Shown here: positions 1-4,838 of the stretch, piece after piece
Position numbering within the stretch: position 1 is the stretch's first letter
Layout: the number at the start of each line of letters is the position of its first letter
The notes under the pieces: model-generated
Told to the model about the DNA's origin: nothing
Databases searched by the model: none
The model's input: the letters and a program-made list of their open reading frames with translations, nothing else
Assembly (NCBI GenBank): GCA_964624765.1
Contig: CAZUZO010000161.1
Location: 1 to 6,617 of the forward strand
From: JAGTVB01 sp964624765
GTDB taxonomy: Bacteria; Pseudomonadota; Gammaproteobacteria; HK1
DNA: 6,617 bases
Direction: 5' to 3'
Position numbers and translations under genes: made by a program

Positions 1-36
1 ATGGATTGCTCGACCACAGCCATCCTTGGCGACTCG

Positions 37-61
37 ATTCCGGCTTCCCGGCGGCCGGAAT
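37..61. repeat. REP-like palindrome at window start
   Basis: ATTCCGGC (37-44) and GCCGGAAT (54-61) form a perfect 8-bp inverted repeat around a 9-base loop. The right arm continues into GGAATGACGGG. A matching outward element, GTCATTCCC (134-142), lies about 75 bases downstream in the opposite orientation. The GGAATGAC/GTCATTCC pairing is typical of REP/BIME-type intergenic repeats in many proteobacteria. A 20-codon reading frame (1-63) runs through the left element; I regard it as a by-product of the repeat, not a gene. No functional site is visible beyond the fold itself. Confidence 0.55.
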
Positions 62-219
62 GACGGGCGTATTCGTTTGCAGTCCACGAGTTAGCCAGCA
101 GAATGGGCGTTCACTCTGACGTAGGTTCTTCTTGTCATTCCCATGAGCGGCCCAGATCTGGCAGAATGAGGCACGATGCTCATGGCTTGCGTACCTCATA
201 CAGCGAATGGGAAGTGATC

Positions 220-648
220 ATGCCTGATCTCGATATCGATCTTGCTAGTGGCGTGGCTGCCTTCGAGGCGAAGGAGTTTCGGCGAGCCATGCAGTTGCTT
301 TCACCACTTGCGGAGAGCGGTCGGCCAGAGGCTCAGTTTCGCTTGGCCGTCATGTTCCAGAATGGTTTAGGTGTCGTGCCCAATGAATCGCAGGCGTACA
401 GATGGATGCGTGCTGCCGCGGAGCAGGGATACGGGCTGGCACAACATGGCCTTGGCTTCATGTACTTGGAAGGCGAGTGCACGGATCAAGATGAGGCGGA
501 GGCGGCCACCTGGTTTCGGCGGGCAGCCGAGCAAGGCTTGGTCGGTTCCATGACGACGCTTGCTCTCATGTACGAACAGGGCCGTGGCGTTGCCCCGGAT
601 CCGGAAGAGGCCAAGCGTCTTTACGATAGGGCGGGATTCAACACCTGA
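220..648 (+). CDS. Sel1-like repeat (tetratricopeptide-type) protein
   Basis: This 142-residue protein is made almost wholly of Sel1-like repeats, alpha-helical hairpins related to TPRs that act as protein-interaction scaffolds. A TPR-like helix pair (about residues 12-34, AFEAKEFRRAMQLLSPLAES) leads into three repeats of about 36 residues, at roughly 37-72, 73-108 and 109-142. Each has the hallmark A-x-x-x-L-G/A-x-M-[FY]-x-x-G-x-G followed by A-x-x-W/L-[FM/Y]-x-x-A-A-E-Q-G. The last repeat is cut short after its second helix. I chose the ATG at 220 because GGGAAG (209-214) sits 5 bases upstream and the Sel1 fold starts soon after. An in-frame ATG at 103 would add 39 residues with no Sel1 character, translated from repeat-like DNA. 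No signal peptide or membrane segment is seen with this start, so a cytoplasmic location is likely. The partner protein is unknown, and Sel1 proteins do not share one function. Confidence 0.85.
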   Translation: MPDLDIDLASGVAAFEAKEFRRAMQLLSPLAESGRPEAQFRLAVMFQNGLGVVPNESQAYRWMRAAAEQGYGLAQHGLGFMYLEGECTDQDEAEAATWFRRAAEQGLVGSMTTLALMYEQGRGVAPDPEEAKRLYDRAGFNT

Positions 649-679
649 TGGCGAGTGCTGTGCATCTCTTGGCCTTGCC

Positions 680-707
680 AAAGCTATAAATAAAGAAAGC
701 TATAAAT
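680..707 (+). promoter_or_regulatory. 12-bp tandem direct repeat upstream of the CDGSH gene
   Basis: AAAGCTATAAAT occurs twice, at 680-691 and 696-707, with a 16-base period. It is the most AT-rich stretch of the spacer before the CDGSH gene, 22 bases upstream of its ATG. Each copy contains a TATAAA close to a -10 hexamer, so it may be a promoter with duplicated -10 elements or a tandem regulator site. No convincing -35 is visible. The function is inference from position. Confidence 0.4.
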
Positions 708-728
708 CGAATCACAGAGGAATGAGAA

Positions 729-971
729 ATGGCTGAACCGATCATCGCGCAACGCTCGCCCTATGCCATCGATTTAGAGCCAGGGCGTTACTGGTGGTGT
801 CGGTGTGGACGGTCGGGTAACCAGCCATTTTGCGATGGCTCCCATAAGGGTACCGAGTTCACGCCGGTGGAGTTTTCTGTGACGGAGGCGAAAACACTGT
901 GGTTGTGCGGTTGTAAGCATACCGCTGACCAGCCTTATTGCGATGGTACGCACGGCACATTGCGCGAATAA
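729..971 (+). CDS. Double CDGSH-type iron-sulfur protein
   Basis: This 80-residue protein carries two CDGSH motifs, C-x-C-x2-[ST]-x3-P-x-C-D-G-[ST]-H. Each normally binds one 2Fe-2S cluster through three Cys and one His. Motif 1 uses C24, C26, C35 and H39; motif 2 uses C60, C62, C71 and H75, with Thr for Ser in CDGTH. All eight ligands are present, so two clusters per monomer are expected. There is no signal peptide or membrane anchor, unlike mitoNEET, so it should be a soluble cytoplasmic protein. Family members are linked to redox or Fe-S transfer roles, but the partner here is unknown. The ATG has a good Shine-Dalgarno site, AGAGGA at 716-721, 7 bases upstream. An earlier ATG at 722 opens a frame that stops after four codons. 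The length is normal for short bacterial double-CDGSH proteins. Confidence 0.92.
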   Translation: MAEPIIAQRSPYAIDLEPGRYWWCRCGRSGNQPFCDGSHKGTEFTPVEFSVTEAKTLWLCGCKHTADQPYCDGTHGTLRE

Positions 972-986
972 AGCGGCTCGCTTTCC

Positions 987-1022
987 GATCGATGCCCCCT
1001 CCCGAGGGAGCCGGCATCGATC
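987..1022. terminator. Strong hairpin between convergent genes
   Basis: GATCGATGCC (987-996) pairs perfectly with GGCATCGATC (1013-1022). Inside, after a 2x2 C/C mismatch, CTCCC (999-1003) pairs with GGGAG (1006-1010) around a tiny loop. The hairpin lies 15 bases after the CDGSH stop and 90 bases past the end of the cytochrome gene on the other strand, so it could end transcription from both sides. Neither strand has a long U tract after the stem, so it is not a textbook intrinsic terminator. It may instead stabilise 3' ends. Confidence 0.5.
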
Positions 1023-1111
1023 TCTCTGAAGGTATTGAAGGCCCTAGGTTCAGCGCGTTACACACTGCCCTGACGCGCTAAGGCGACAGCCGCCCGAGTG
1101 CAAGCGATCGT

Positions 1112-1450
1112 CTAGGGTCGGTGTCCGATGACGTGGAGTCCTCCCTTTTGGCTCGCATAAAAGGCTGCCAGATCTGCCCGATCTTGAGCGGTTAGATTCG
1201 CAGCGAAGCCAGCCATGATGGGGTTCTTCCAATCACCTGATTTGTATTGTTCCAAGGCGTGCACGATATAATCGGCATACTGACCGCTCAGTCGCGGGAA
1301 CTGGGGATCCGTGCTGTTGCCGTCCGGCCCGTGACAGGCCGCGCACGGTGCGGATTTTTGCTGCCCTGCCACAGCATCCCCCGCGGCCATGGTGTGTGCG
1401 CTGAAGAGCGTCAGGGTAGCCGTGACGAATAACAATACCACTCGCATCAT
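1112..1450 (-). CDS. Periplasmic monohaem cytochrome c, c4/c553-like
   Basis: This 112-residue class I cytochrome c is a small periplasmic electron carrier. A signal peptide covers about residues 1-22 (hydrophobic LLFVTATLTLF, likely cut after HTMA). The mature part has the haem-attachment motif CAACH (C36, C39, H40), a family pattern G-P-D-G-N-S, F-P-R-L-S-G-Q near 51-57, and PIMAGFA, whose Met79 is the likely sixth iron ligand. The C-terminal helix LAAFYASQKG is typical of one domain of dihaem cytochrome c4, so this resembles a single c4 half or a c553. The start is supported by AGAGAGGT (complement of 1457-1464), 6 bases upstream. It lies 37 bases downstream of a second cytochrome gene on the same strand, so the two are probably one operon. 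The oxidase or reductase it serves is not in the window. Confidence 0.9.
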   Translation of the reverse strand: MMRVVLLFVTATLTLFSAHTMAAGDAVAGQQKSAPCAACHGPDGNSTDPQFPRLSGQYADYIVHALEQYKSGDWKNPIMAGFAANLTAQDRADLAAFYASQKGGLHVIGHRP

Positions 1451-1487
1451 GAAGATACCTCTCTAACCTGTTCGCGCGGGTGCGGGA

Positions 1488-1817
1488 TTATGGCTTCGGC
1501 TCGCCTGCAAAATAAGCTGCGATATCGGCCATATCCTGTTCGGTCAGGCTCGACGCCTGAGCTCGCATGGTGGCATGTGGCCGTTCGCCGGCTTTATAAG
1601 CCTTGAGAGCCGCGACGACATACTCGGGATGCTGACCCCCCACCTTCGGAACGCGATAACTCGGATAGGCGTTAAAGTACCCTGGAATACCGTGACAGCC
1701 CAGGCACGACTGAGCCTTGATCTTTCCCGCAGCGGCGTCGCCAGCGAGCGGATCGGCAAGGGCGAATCCACTACTGAGGAGCAAGGCGACGGCGCAGACA
1801 GAGCTGCGAACTCTCAT
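1488..1817 (-). CDS. Periplasmic monohaem cytochrome c
   Basis: This 109-residue protein has a signal peptide (about 1-21, likely cut after FALA) and one haem site, CLGCH (C38, C41, H42). The probable axial Met is M84 in HATMRAQ. Between them lies an insert rich in aromatic residues and proline, GIPGYFNAYPSYRVPKVGGQ (43-62), which replaces the shorter G-x-D-G-N-S loop of its neighbour and marks a distinct subfamily. The remaining helices (EYVVAALKAYKAGER, DMADIAAYFAG) follow the c4-type domain. GAGGGA (complement of 1823-1828) lies 5 bases before the ATG. It is the first gene of a likely two-cytochrome operon: the next starts 37 bases after its stop. The two are related but clearly divergent, so they are paralogues rather than a recent duplicate. 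The redox partner is unknown. Confidence 0.9.
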   Translation of the reverse strand: MRVRSSVCAVALLLSSGFALADPLAGDAAAGKIKAQSCLGCHGIPGYFNAYPSYRVPKVGGQHPEYVVAALKAYKAGERPHATMRAQASSLTEQDMADIAAYFAGEPKP

Positions 1818-1963
1818 GATTATCCCTCGTATTCAGGTTTCTTAGGCTTTTTGCATCAAGAGTGTGGCTGGGTGGGCTGGCTAAATACAGGTCGGCGAGA
1901 CCGCCTAATTGCGGTTTTGGCCTTTGATGTTTCCCCCAACACCCATCTGCAGTATACCTTATT

Positions 1964-1992
1964 GGTGGCGGCCCGAGCCACCGGCTGCCGGT
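1964..1992. other. Overlapping inverted repeats downstream of the regulator gene
   Basis: GGTGGC (1964-1969) pairs with GCCACC (1977-1982) around a 7-base loop. Overlapping it is a 13-base palindrome, ACCGGC-T-GCCGGT (1980-1992). They sit 36-64 bases beyond the regulator stop on the minus strand and before the cytochrome operon, where a terminator or attenuator would be expected. No U tract follows on the minus strand, so termination here is a weak inference. I found no convincing promoter for the cytochromes in 1818-2027. Confidence 0.3.
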
Positions 1993-2027
1993 TAACGCCT
2001 CGCATCGAGTATGGCTTTGGTGAGCCG

Positions 2028-2471
2028 CTATTCGGTGGATTGGTTGCGCAAACGTACAATGATTTCGACGGATTCTACGGTGGTACCGCTCGGTAGGGTG
2101 GGTAGCTCAGGAATGCCCATCTGGGTTACATCGATGTCCGTCAGGACACCACGCTTGACATCGTAGAGGTGATAGTGAGGGCGAGTGTTGCTGTCATAGA
2201 AAACTTTGCTCGGATCGACCACTACTGCCCGAACCAATCCTTTGCGCAGGAAAAGGGCCAGGGTATTATAAATGGTAGCCTTGGACACGCGGTGCTGGTT
2301 GCGATTGACGATCTGAAGCAACTGCTCCGCCGAAAGGTGTTGTGCACGGGCGAGGAGGATGCGGGCAATGGAGACGCGCTGGGGGGTTGGGGTAATACCG
2401 TGCTGTCTAAGCAGGCTGATAGCCTGAGTGGACTCCAGGCGGGGAAGAGTGGCGTCTGTTAATGAACTCAT
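2028..2471 (-). CDS. Fur-superfamily regulator, PerR-like, without cysteines
   Basis: This 147-residue protein has the Fur-family layout. An N-terminal winged helix (about 14-85) holds the entry helix GITPTPQRVSIARILL and the recognition helix SKATIYNTLALFLRKGLV (63-80). A C-terminal dimer/metal domain (about 86-147) follows. The five ligands of the B. subtilis PerR sensing site (H37, D85, H91, H93, D104) are matched at identical spacing by H45, D93, H99, H101 and D112. The protein has no cysteine, so the structural Cys4 zinc site of PerR and most Fur proteins is absent, as in Irr-like members. It probably represses genes of iron or peroxide metabolism, with itself as one likely target. The ATG at 2471 fits the family N-terminus. 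A longer in-frame reading to 2810 would run through the operator and repeat DNA and has no Fur similarity. No Shine-Dalgarno site precedes the ATG. Fur, PerR and Irr cannot be told apart with certainty. Confidence 0.88.
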   Translation of the reverse strand: MSSLTDATLPRLESTQAISLLRQHGITPTPQRVSIARILLARAQHLSAEQLLQIVNRNQHRVSKATIYNTLALFLRKGLVRAVVVDPSKVFYDSNTRPHYHLYDVKRGVLTDIDVTQMGIPELPTLPSGTTVESVEIIVRLRNQSTE

Positions 2472-2482
2472 AATGCTGAGTA

Positions 2483-2497
2483 TAAGAATACTTCTTA
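2483..2497. promoter_or_regulatory. Fur/PerR/Irr-type operator palindrome
   Basis: TAAGAA-TAC-TTCTTA is a perfect 6-3-6 inverted repeat of 15 bases, the same overall size as the 7-1-7 boxes bound by Fur-family dimers. The core AGAA-N3-TTCT also matches the core I recall for the rhizobial Irr (ICE) motif. It lies between the -10 and -35 of the regulator gene, touching the -10, so bound protein would block polymerase. Autorepression is the simplest reading. That the regulator binds here is inferred from family and position. Confidence 0.55.
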
Positions 2498-2508
2498 GAC
2501 GGCGTCTA
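2496..2508. promoter_or_regulatory. Second palindrome covering the regulator's -35 region
   Basis: TAGACG-G-CGTCTA is a perfect 13-base inverted repeat that shares two bases with the operator at 2483-2497 and includes the likely -35 hexamer. Its GC-rich centre is unlike usual Fur boxes, so it may bind a different regulator or be half of a compound site. Confidence 0.35.
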
Positions 2509-2533
2509 GATAGGTTGCGCCCTGATTGAAGAA

Positions 2534-2592
2534 AGCTGTTCCAAGAATGGCACGCGTGCTGGCAGAGCCGGGCGCCTGGTGGCGAGCCACCG
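2534..2592 (+). repeat. Intergenic repeat family, copy 1 (5' part)
   Basis: By my gap-free alignment these 59 bases match 6493-6551 at 47 positions (80%). Shared blocks include AGCTGTT, GCTGGCAGAGC and GGCGAGCCACCG. After 2592 the match to the rest of the unit fades, so this is a truncated or decayed copy. Mismatches fall on all three positions of the open frame through it, which argues against protein-coding selection. Confidence 0.75.
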
Positions 2593-2710
2593 AGGAACAC
2601 CGCGACAGCCGGCGAGGTCGTTTCAAAGCCGCTTCTGAGGGCGAATATCCCACGCGAAGGACAAAACAACTGCGACACCCTACGCCCGCTAGCAATTGCG
2701 CACGGGCTTA

Positions 2711-2843
2711 CAGCTTGTAAAGTAACCGCCGCGAGCGGCACGAGAGGCAGGCGCACGGGACGAAGCCAAGAGACTCTCAAGTCGATAGGCGAGGAGCGAG
2801 CACCGCCCAAACGCCGCTATCGGGCTCGTTAGCGGGTTTTTTC
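2711..2843 (+). repeat. Intergenic repeat family, diverged copy 2
   Basis: The order of short blocks follows the unit at 6493-6617: CAGCTTGTAAA at the head, GGCAGGCGCAC and GAAGCCA in the middle, GAGGAGCGAGC towards the tail, ending at GTTAGCGGGTTTTTTC. Identity over the middle is only about 60% by eye (22 of 37), so membership is likely rather than certain. Confidence 0.4.
2814..2842 (+). terminator. Orphan intrinsic-terminator-like hairpin
   Basis: CCGCTA (2814-2819) pairs with TAGCGG (2830-2835) around a 10-base loop, followed by G and six Ts (2837-2842). This is a good form for a rho-independent terminator on the plus strand. No plus-strand gene lies upstream before position 971, since the regulator and cytochromes are read the other way. 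It either ends an unannotated plus-strand RNA or is simply the tail of the repeat unit. Confidence 0.45.
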
Positions 2844-3032
2844 ACAAGCTCTCAGAGAAGCGGCTAGAAGACAACGCTAACCAACCTCTACGAGTCAGAG
2901 CGACAGTAGAGGGTATGGCCTCAGTTGCAGCGTGAGCCGGCAGCCGGGGCGAAAATTCCCGGGGCACGCGTTGAGTCCCCAGGGGCATGTGTTACCATTA
3001 AGCGCGCAGCATCTGGGCGCGTGCACAGCGAA

Positions 3033-3042
3033 GCTTGCAAGC
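3033..3042. promoter_or_regulatory. Perfect 10-bp palindrome upstream of glgC
   Basis: GCTTGCAAGC is a perfect palindrome. Its right end lies 36 bases before the consensus -10 of glgC, around -50 to -60 from the likely start of transcription. That is where an activator or repressor dimer could bind. No regulator is identified. Confidence 0.3.
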
Positions 3043-3078
3043 GTCGCCCTGGGGTGCGCGTGCGGCAGAGACCATTAT

Positions 3079-3084
3079 TATAAT
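3079..3084 (+). promoter_or_regulatory. Consensus -10 element of glgC
   Basis: TATAAT is an exact sigma70 -10 hexamer in an AT-rich patch (3074-3086). It ends 13 bases before the glgC ATG, so the leader would be only about 6 bases. No -35 match and no extended TG is visible at 17-18 bases upstream, which is GC-rich. The promoter may need an activator. Confidence 0.45.
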
Positions 3085-3097
3085 AGGTACCGAGCCG

Positions 3098-4393
3098 ATG
3101 AATACCGACGAGATTATTTCCCAATCCACTGCTCCCCGAACTCCTCGCTTTGTTAGCCGTCTCACACGGGACACCGTGGCGTTGATCCTTGCCGGCGGTC
3201 GCGGTGAACGACTCAAGCACCTCACGATGTGGCGGGCGAAGCCGGCGGTTCCTTTTGGCGGCAAGTTCCGCATCATCGACTTCCCCCTATCCAATTGCAT
3301 CAACTCCGGTATTCGCCGGATAGGGGTGCTCACACAGTACAAGTCGCATTCGCTTATCCGCCATATCCATAAGGGGTGGGGCTTCCTGCGGGGCGAGTTT
3401 GGCGAGTTTGTGGAAGTGTTTCCTGCGTCGCAGCGGGTCGAGACATCCTGGTATGCAGGAACGACCGACGCGGTGTACCAGAATTTGGATCTGATCCGGC
3501 TACAGAATCCAAAGTATGTGCTGGTGTTAGCAGGGGACCATGTGTACAAGATGGATTATGGCCCGATGCTGGCCCGTCACGTGGAGACGGGAGCGGATTT
3601 GACTGTTGCGTGTCAGCAGGTGCCGCTCGAAGACGCTCGGGGTTTCGGGGTCATGACCATCGACAAGGACGATCAGGTCGTTGGGTTTGAGGAAAAGCCG
3701 ACCGATCCAAAGCCAATGCCCGGGCACAGCGATGTGGCGCTGGCGTCCATGGGTATCTACGTCTTTAATGTGGATTTTCTCTATGAACAAATCATCAGAG
3801 ATGCCGATTCCGCGACATCGAGCCATGATTTCGGGAAAGATTTAATTCCCTCCGGAATTCGGACTCACCGGGTGGTCGCCTACCCGTTCGTAGACGTGCA
3901 GGCAGGGAAACAGGCTTACTGGCGAGACGTGGGTACAGTCGATGCTTTTTGGCTTGCCAATATGGAACTGATCGGTATCACTCCGCCCTTAAATCTCTAT
4001 GACCGCGAGTGGCCCATTTGGACCTACCAAGAGCAATTGCCTCCGGCTAAGTTCATTTTCGATGACGAAGGGCGCCGCGGCATGGCGGTCGATTCGATGG
4101 TGTCTGGCGGATGTATCATCTCTGGTGGGCTGTTGCGTCGCTCCTTGTTGTTTTCTGACGTCAAGGTCAACTCCTATGCCCGCATAACAGATAGCGTGGT
4201 GTTGCCTGAGGTCAATATCGGCCGCAATTGCCGCATTTCGAAAGCGGTGGTTGACAAAGGTTGCGTTGTCCCCGAGGACACCGTCATCGGAGAGGATCTG
4301 GAACAGGATAGTCAGCGATTCTATGTTACCGAGAGAGGTGTGGTGCTGGTTACGCCGGAAATGTTGGGGCAAACCATCCATCAATTTCGCTAG
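3098..4393 (+). CDS. glgC: Glucose-1-phosphate adenylyltransferase (ADP-glucose pyrophosphorylase)
   Basis: GlgC joins ATP and glucose-1-phosphate to give ADP-glucose and pyrophosphate, the committed and regulated step of bacterial glycogen synthesis, in the cytoplasm as a homotetramer. At 431 residues it equals the E. coli enzyme. The nucleotidyltransferase domain shows GGRGERLKHLT (33-43), RAKPAVPFGGKFRIIDF (46-62), the adenine-site Tyr in WYAGTTDA (Y119), catalytic Asp in AGDH (D147), the glucose-1-phosphate Lys in FEEKP (K200), SHDFGKDLIP (242-251) and YWRDVGT (274-280). A C-terminal left-handed beta-helix follows (about 330-405). ATG 3098 fits the family N-terminus; a TTG at 3035 would place the consensus -10 inside the gene. 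Only a weak AGGT (3085-3088) precedes it. Two positions I recall as activator contacts in E. coli differ here (K39 is W45, H46 is P52), so activator choice may differ. Confidence 0.97.
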   Translation: MNTDEIISQSTAPRTPRFVSRLTRDTVALILAGGRGERLKHLTMWRAKPAVPFGGKFRIIDFPLSNCINSGIRRIGVLTQYKSHSLIRHIHKGWGFLRGEFGEFVEVFPASQRVETSWYAGTTDAVYQNLDLIRLQNPKYVLVLAGDHVYKMDYGPMLARHVETGADLTVACQQVPLEDARGFGVMTIDKDDQVVGFEEKPTDPKPMPGHSDVALASMGIYVFNVDFLYEQIIRDADSATSSHDFGKDLIPSGIRTHRVVAYPFVDVQAGKQAYWRDVGTVDAFWLANMELIGITPPLNLYDREWPIWTYQEQLPPAKFIFDDEGRRGMAVDSMVSGGCIISGGLLRRSLLFSDVKVNSYARITDSVVLPEVNIGRNCRISKAVVDKGCVVPEDTVIGEDLEQDSQRFYVTERGVVLVTPEMLGQTIHQFR

Positions 4394-4416
4394 CCGCGCC
4401 TCGACGACTAGCCGCG
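4390..4416 (+). repeat. 9-bp direct repeat at the glgC stop codon
   Basis: CTAGCCGCG occurs at 4390-4398, overlapping the TAG stop of glgC, and again at 4408-4416, an 18-base period. It may be a small local duplication. No terminator with a U tract is seen directly after glgC. Confidence 0.4.
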
Positions 4417-4738
4417 GGAAGACAACTATCTGCGGGAAAAAGCTTTCTTAGGCCTCTAGGCGCTGCGCTGCGCCGACGAAGGCAAGCCCCTTGCGTAACT
4501 GTATGAGTCAAGGCGCGAGCGCCGCGGCCTCAAGGCTGGTGCTGGCGACAAGACGGCCCGAAGCTAAAGAGTGCTTCGAGCCGTCGCACAACGTCGACTA
4601 GGCACGGGTAACACAGCTTCCAAGGGGTATTTTCTGGAGTCTGCCTCGTCAGTCGATCGAGGGGTCAAATTTCATCTGGGCTTACGTAATAGAACGGTAA
4701 GCTTCGACCTACAATCCTAATAGGCCAAGCCCACCATG
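4417..4738. other. Gene-free spacer between glgC and malQ
   Basis: No credible gene is visible. The left part carries a diverged repeat copy (about 4498-4606) and, just before it, a fragment resembling the unit's tail (CGCTGCGC to GGCAAGC, about 4461-4487). The right part is more AT-rich and contains TTACGTAA (4682-4689) within CTTAC/GTAAG (4681-4685 with 4697-4701), then TACAAT (4710-4715) as a possible -10 without a good -35. A separate malQ promoter is possible but not established. Confidence 0.5.
4498..4606 (+). repeat. Intergenic repeat family, diverged copy 3
   Basis: Exact short blocks keep the order, and within each half the spacing, of the unit at 6493-6617. The first set is CGAGCGC (4516-4522), CAAGGC (4531-4536) and GGCGA (4544-4548). 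The second set is CGAGCCG (4577-4583), CAACG (4589-4593) and GGCA (4601-4604). The middle is shorter than in the reference copy. Preserved spacing in both halves makes chance unlikely, though overall identity is low. Confidence 0.5.
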
Positions 4739-4823
4739 CATGATCAAGAATCGCCTACGCGCGTCGTCGCTGCGGTCGGGATGGGGCGACATGTTAGCGA
4801 GGCCCATCGGGCCGAGTATCATC

Positions 4824-4830
4824 AGGGGAG
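4824..4830 (+). promoter_or_regulatory. Ribosome binding site deciding the malQ start
   Basis: AGGGGAG lies 8 bases before the ATG at 4839 and is the best Shine-Dalgarno match in this region. The in-frame ATGs at 4740 and 4794 lack a comparable site, which supports starting malQ at 4839. Confidence 0.65.
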
Positions 4831-4838
4831 CTGCAACG

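Larger units (their letters stand above)
2479..2508 (-). promoter_or_regulatory. Probable promoter of the Fur/PerR-like gene (leaderless)
   Basis: On the minus strand, TAGACG (complement of 2503-2508; 4 of 6 matches to TTGACA) and TATACT (complement of 2479-2484; 5 of 6 matches to TATAAT) are 18 bases apart. The A of the start codon lies 8 bases past the -10 hexamer, at the position expected for transcription start. With no ribosome site visible, the mRNA may be leaderless. An alternative -10, TATTCT, lies immediately upstream and would give a leader of about 6 bases, still too short for a normal Shine-Dalgarno site. Confidence 0.5.
2511..3078. other. Long gene-free stretch between the regulator and glgC
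   Basis: I see no credible gene in this divergent spacer. It holds a clear repeat copy (2534-2592), a more diverged copy (about 2711-2843) and a terminator-like hairpin (2814-2842). It also has small hairpins, CCTCTAC/GTAGAGG (2885-2891 with 2906-2912) and CCGGG/CCCGG around 2944-2964, and a perfect 10-bp palindrome (3033-3042) before the glgC promoter region. A 64-codon frame (2526-2720, with an ATG at 2547) follows the repeat and shows no recognisable protein family. Confidence 0.6.

Noticed and set aside
1818..2027. Possible promoter of the cytochrome operon (TATACT, complement of 1951-1956).
   Set aside because: No -35 match lies at a suitable distance and the site is over 130 bases from the start codon. 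It is too weak to list.
1575..2096. A 173-codon plus-strand frame.
   Set aside because: It is the reverse of the secreted cytochrome gene and continues across the spacer into the regulator's end. It has no recognisable domain, while the minus-strand genes have clear motifs.
2547..2720. Small ORF through repeat copy 1, starting MARVLAEPGAWWRAT, with a similar open frame (MSRALAEQGAQRRAT) in copy 5 from 6507.
   Set aside because: The likeness comes from the shared repeat DNA. Differences between copies are spread over all codon positions, copy 4 has an early stop in the same frame, and no ribosome site precedes either ATG.
2472..2810. N-terminal extension of the Fur/PerR-like gene to give 260 residues.
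   Set aside because: The extra 113 residues translate promoter, operator and repeat DNA on the opposite strand and have no family similarity. The family N-terminus fits the ATG at 2471.
2828..2881. GTTAGCG (2828-2834) and CGCTAAC (2875-2881) as a possible integron attC site.
   Set aside because: The order of the two cores and their bases do not fit the RYYYAAC...GTTRRRY layout, and no integrase or cassette structure is visible.
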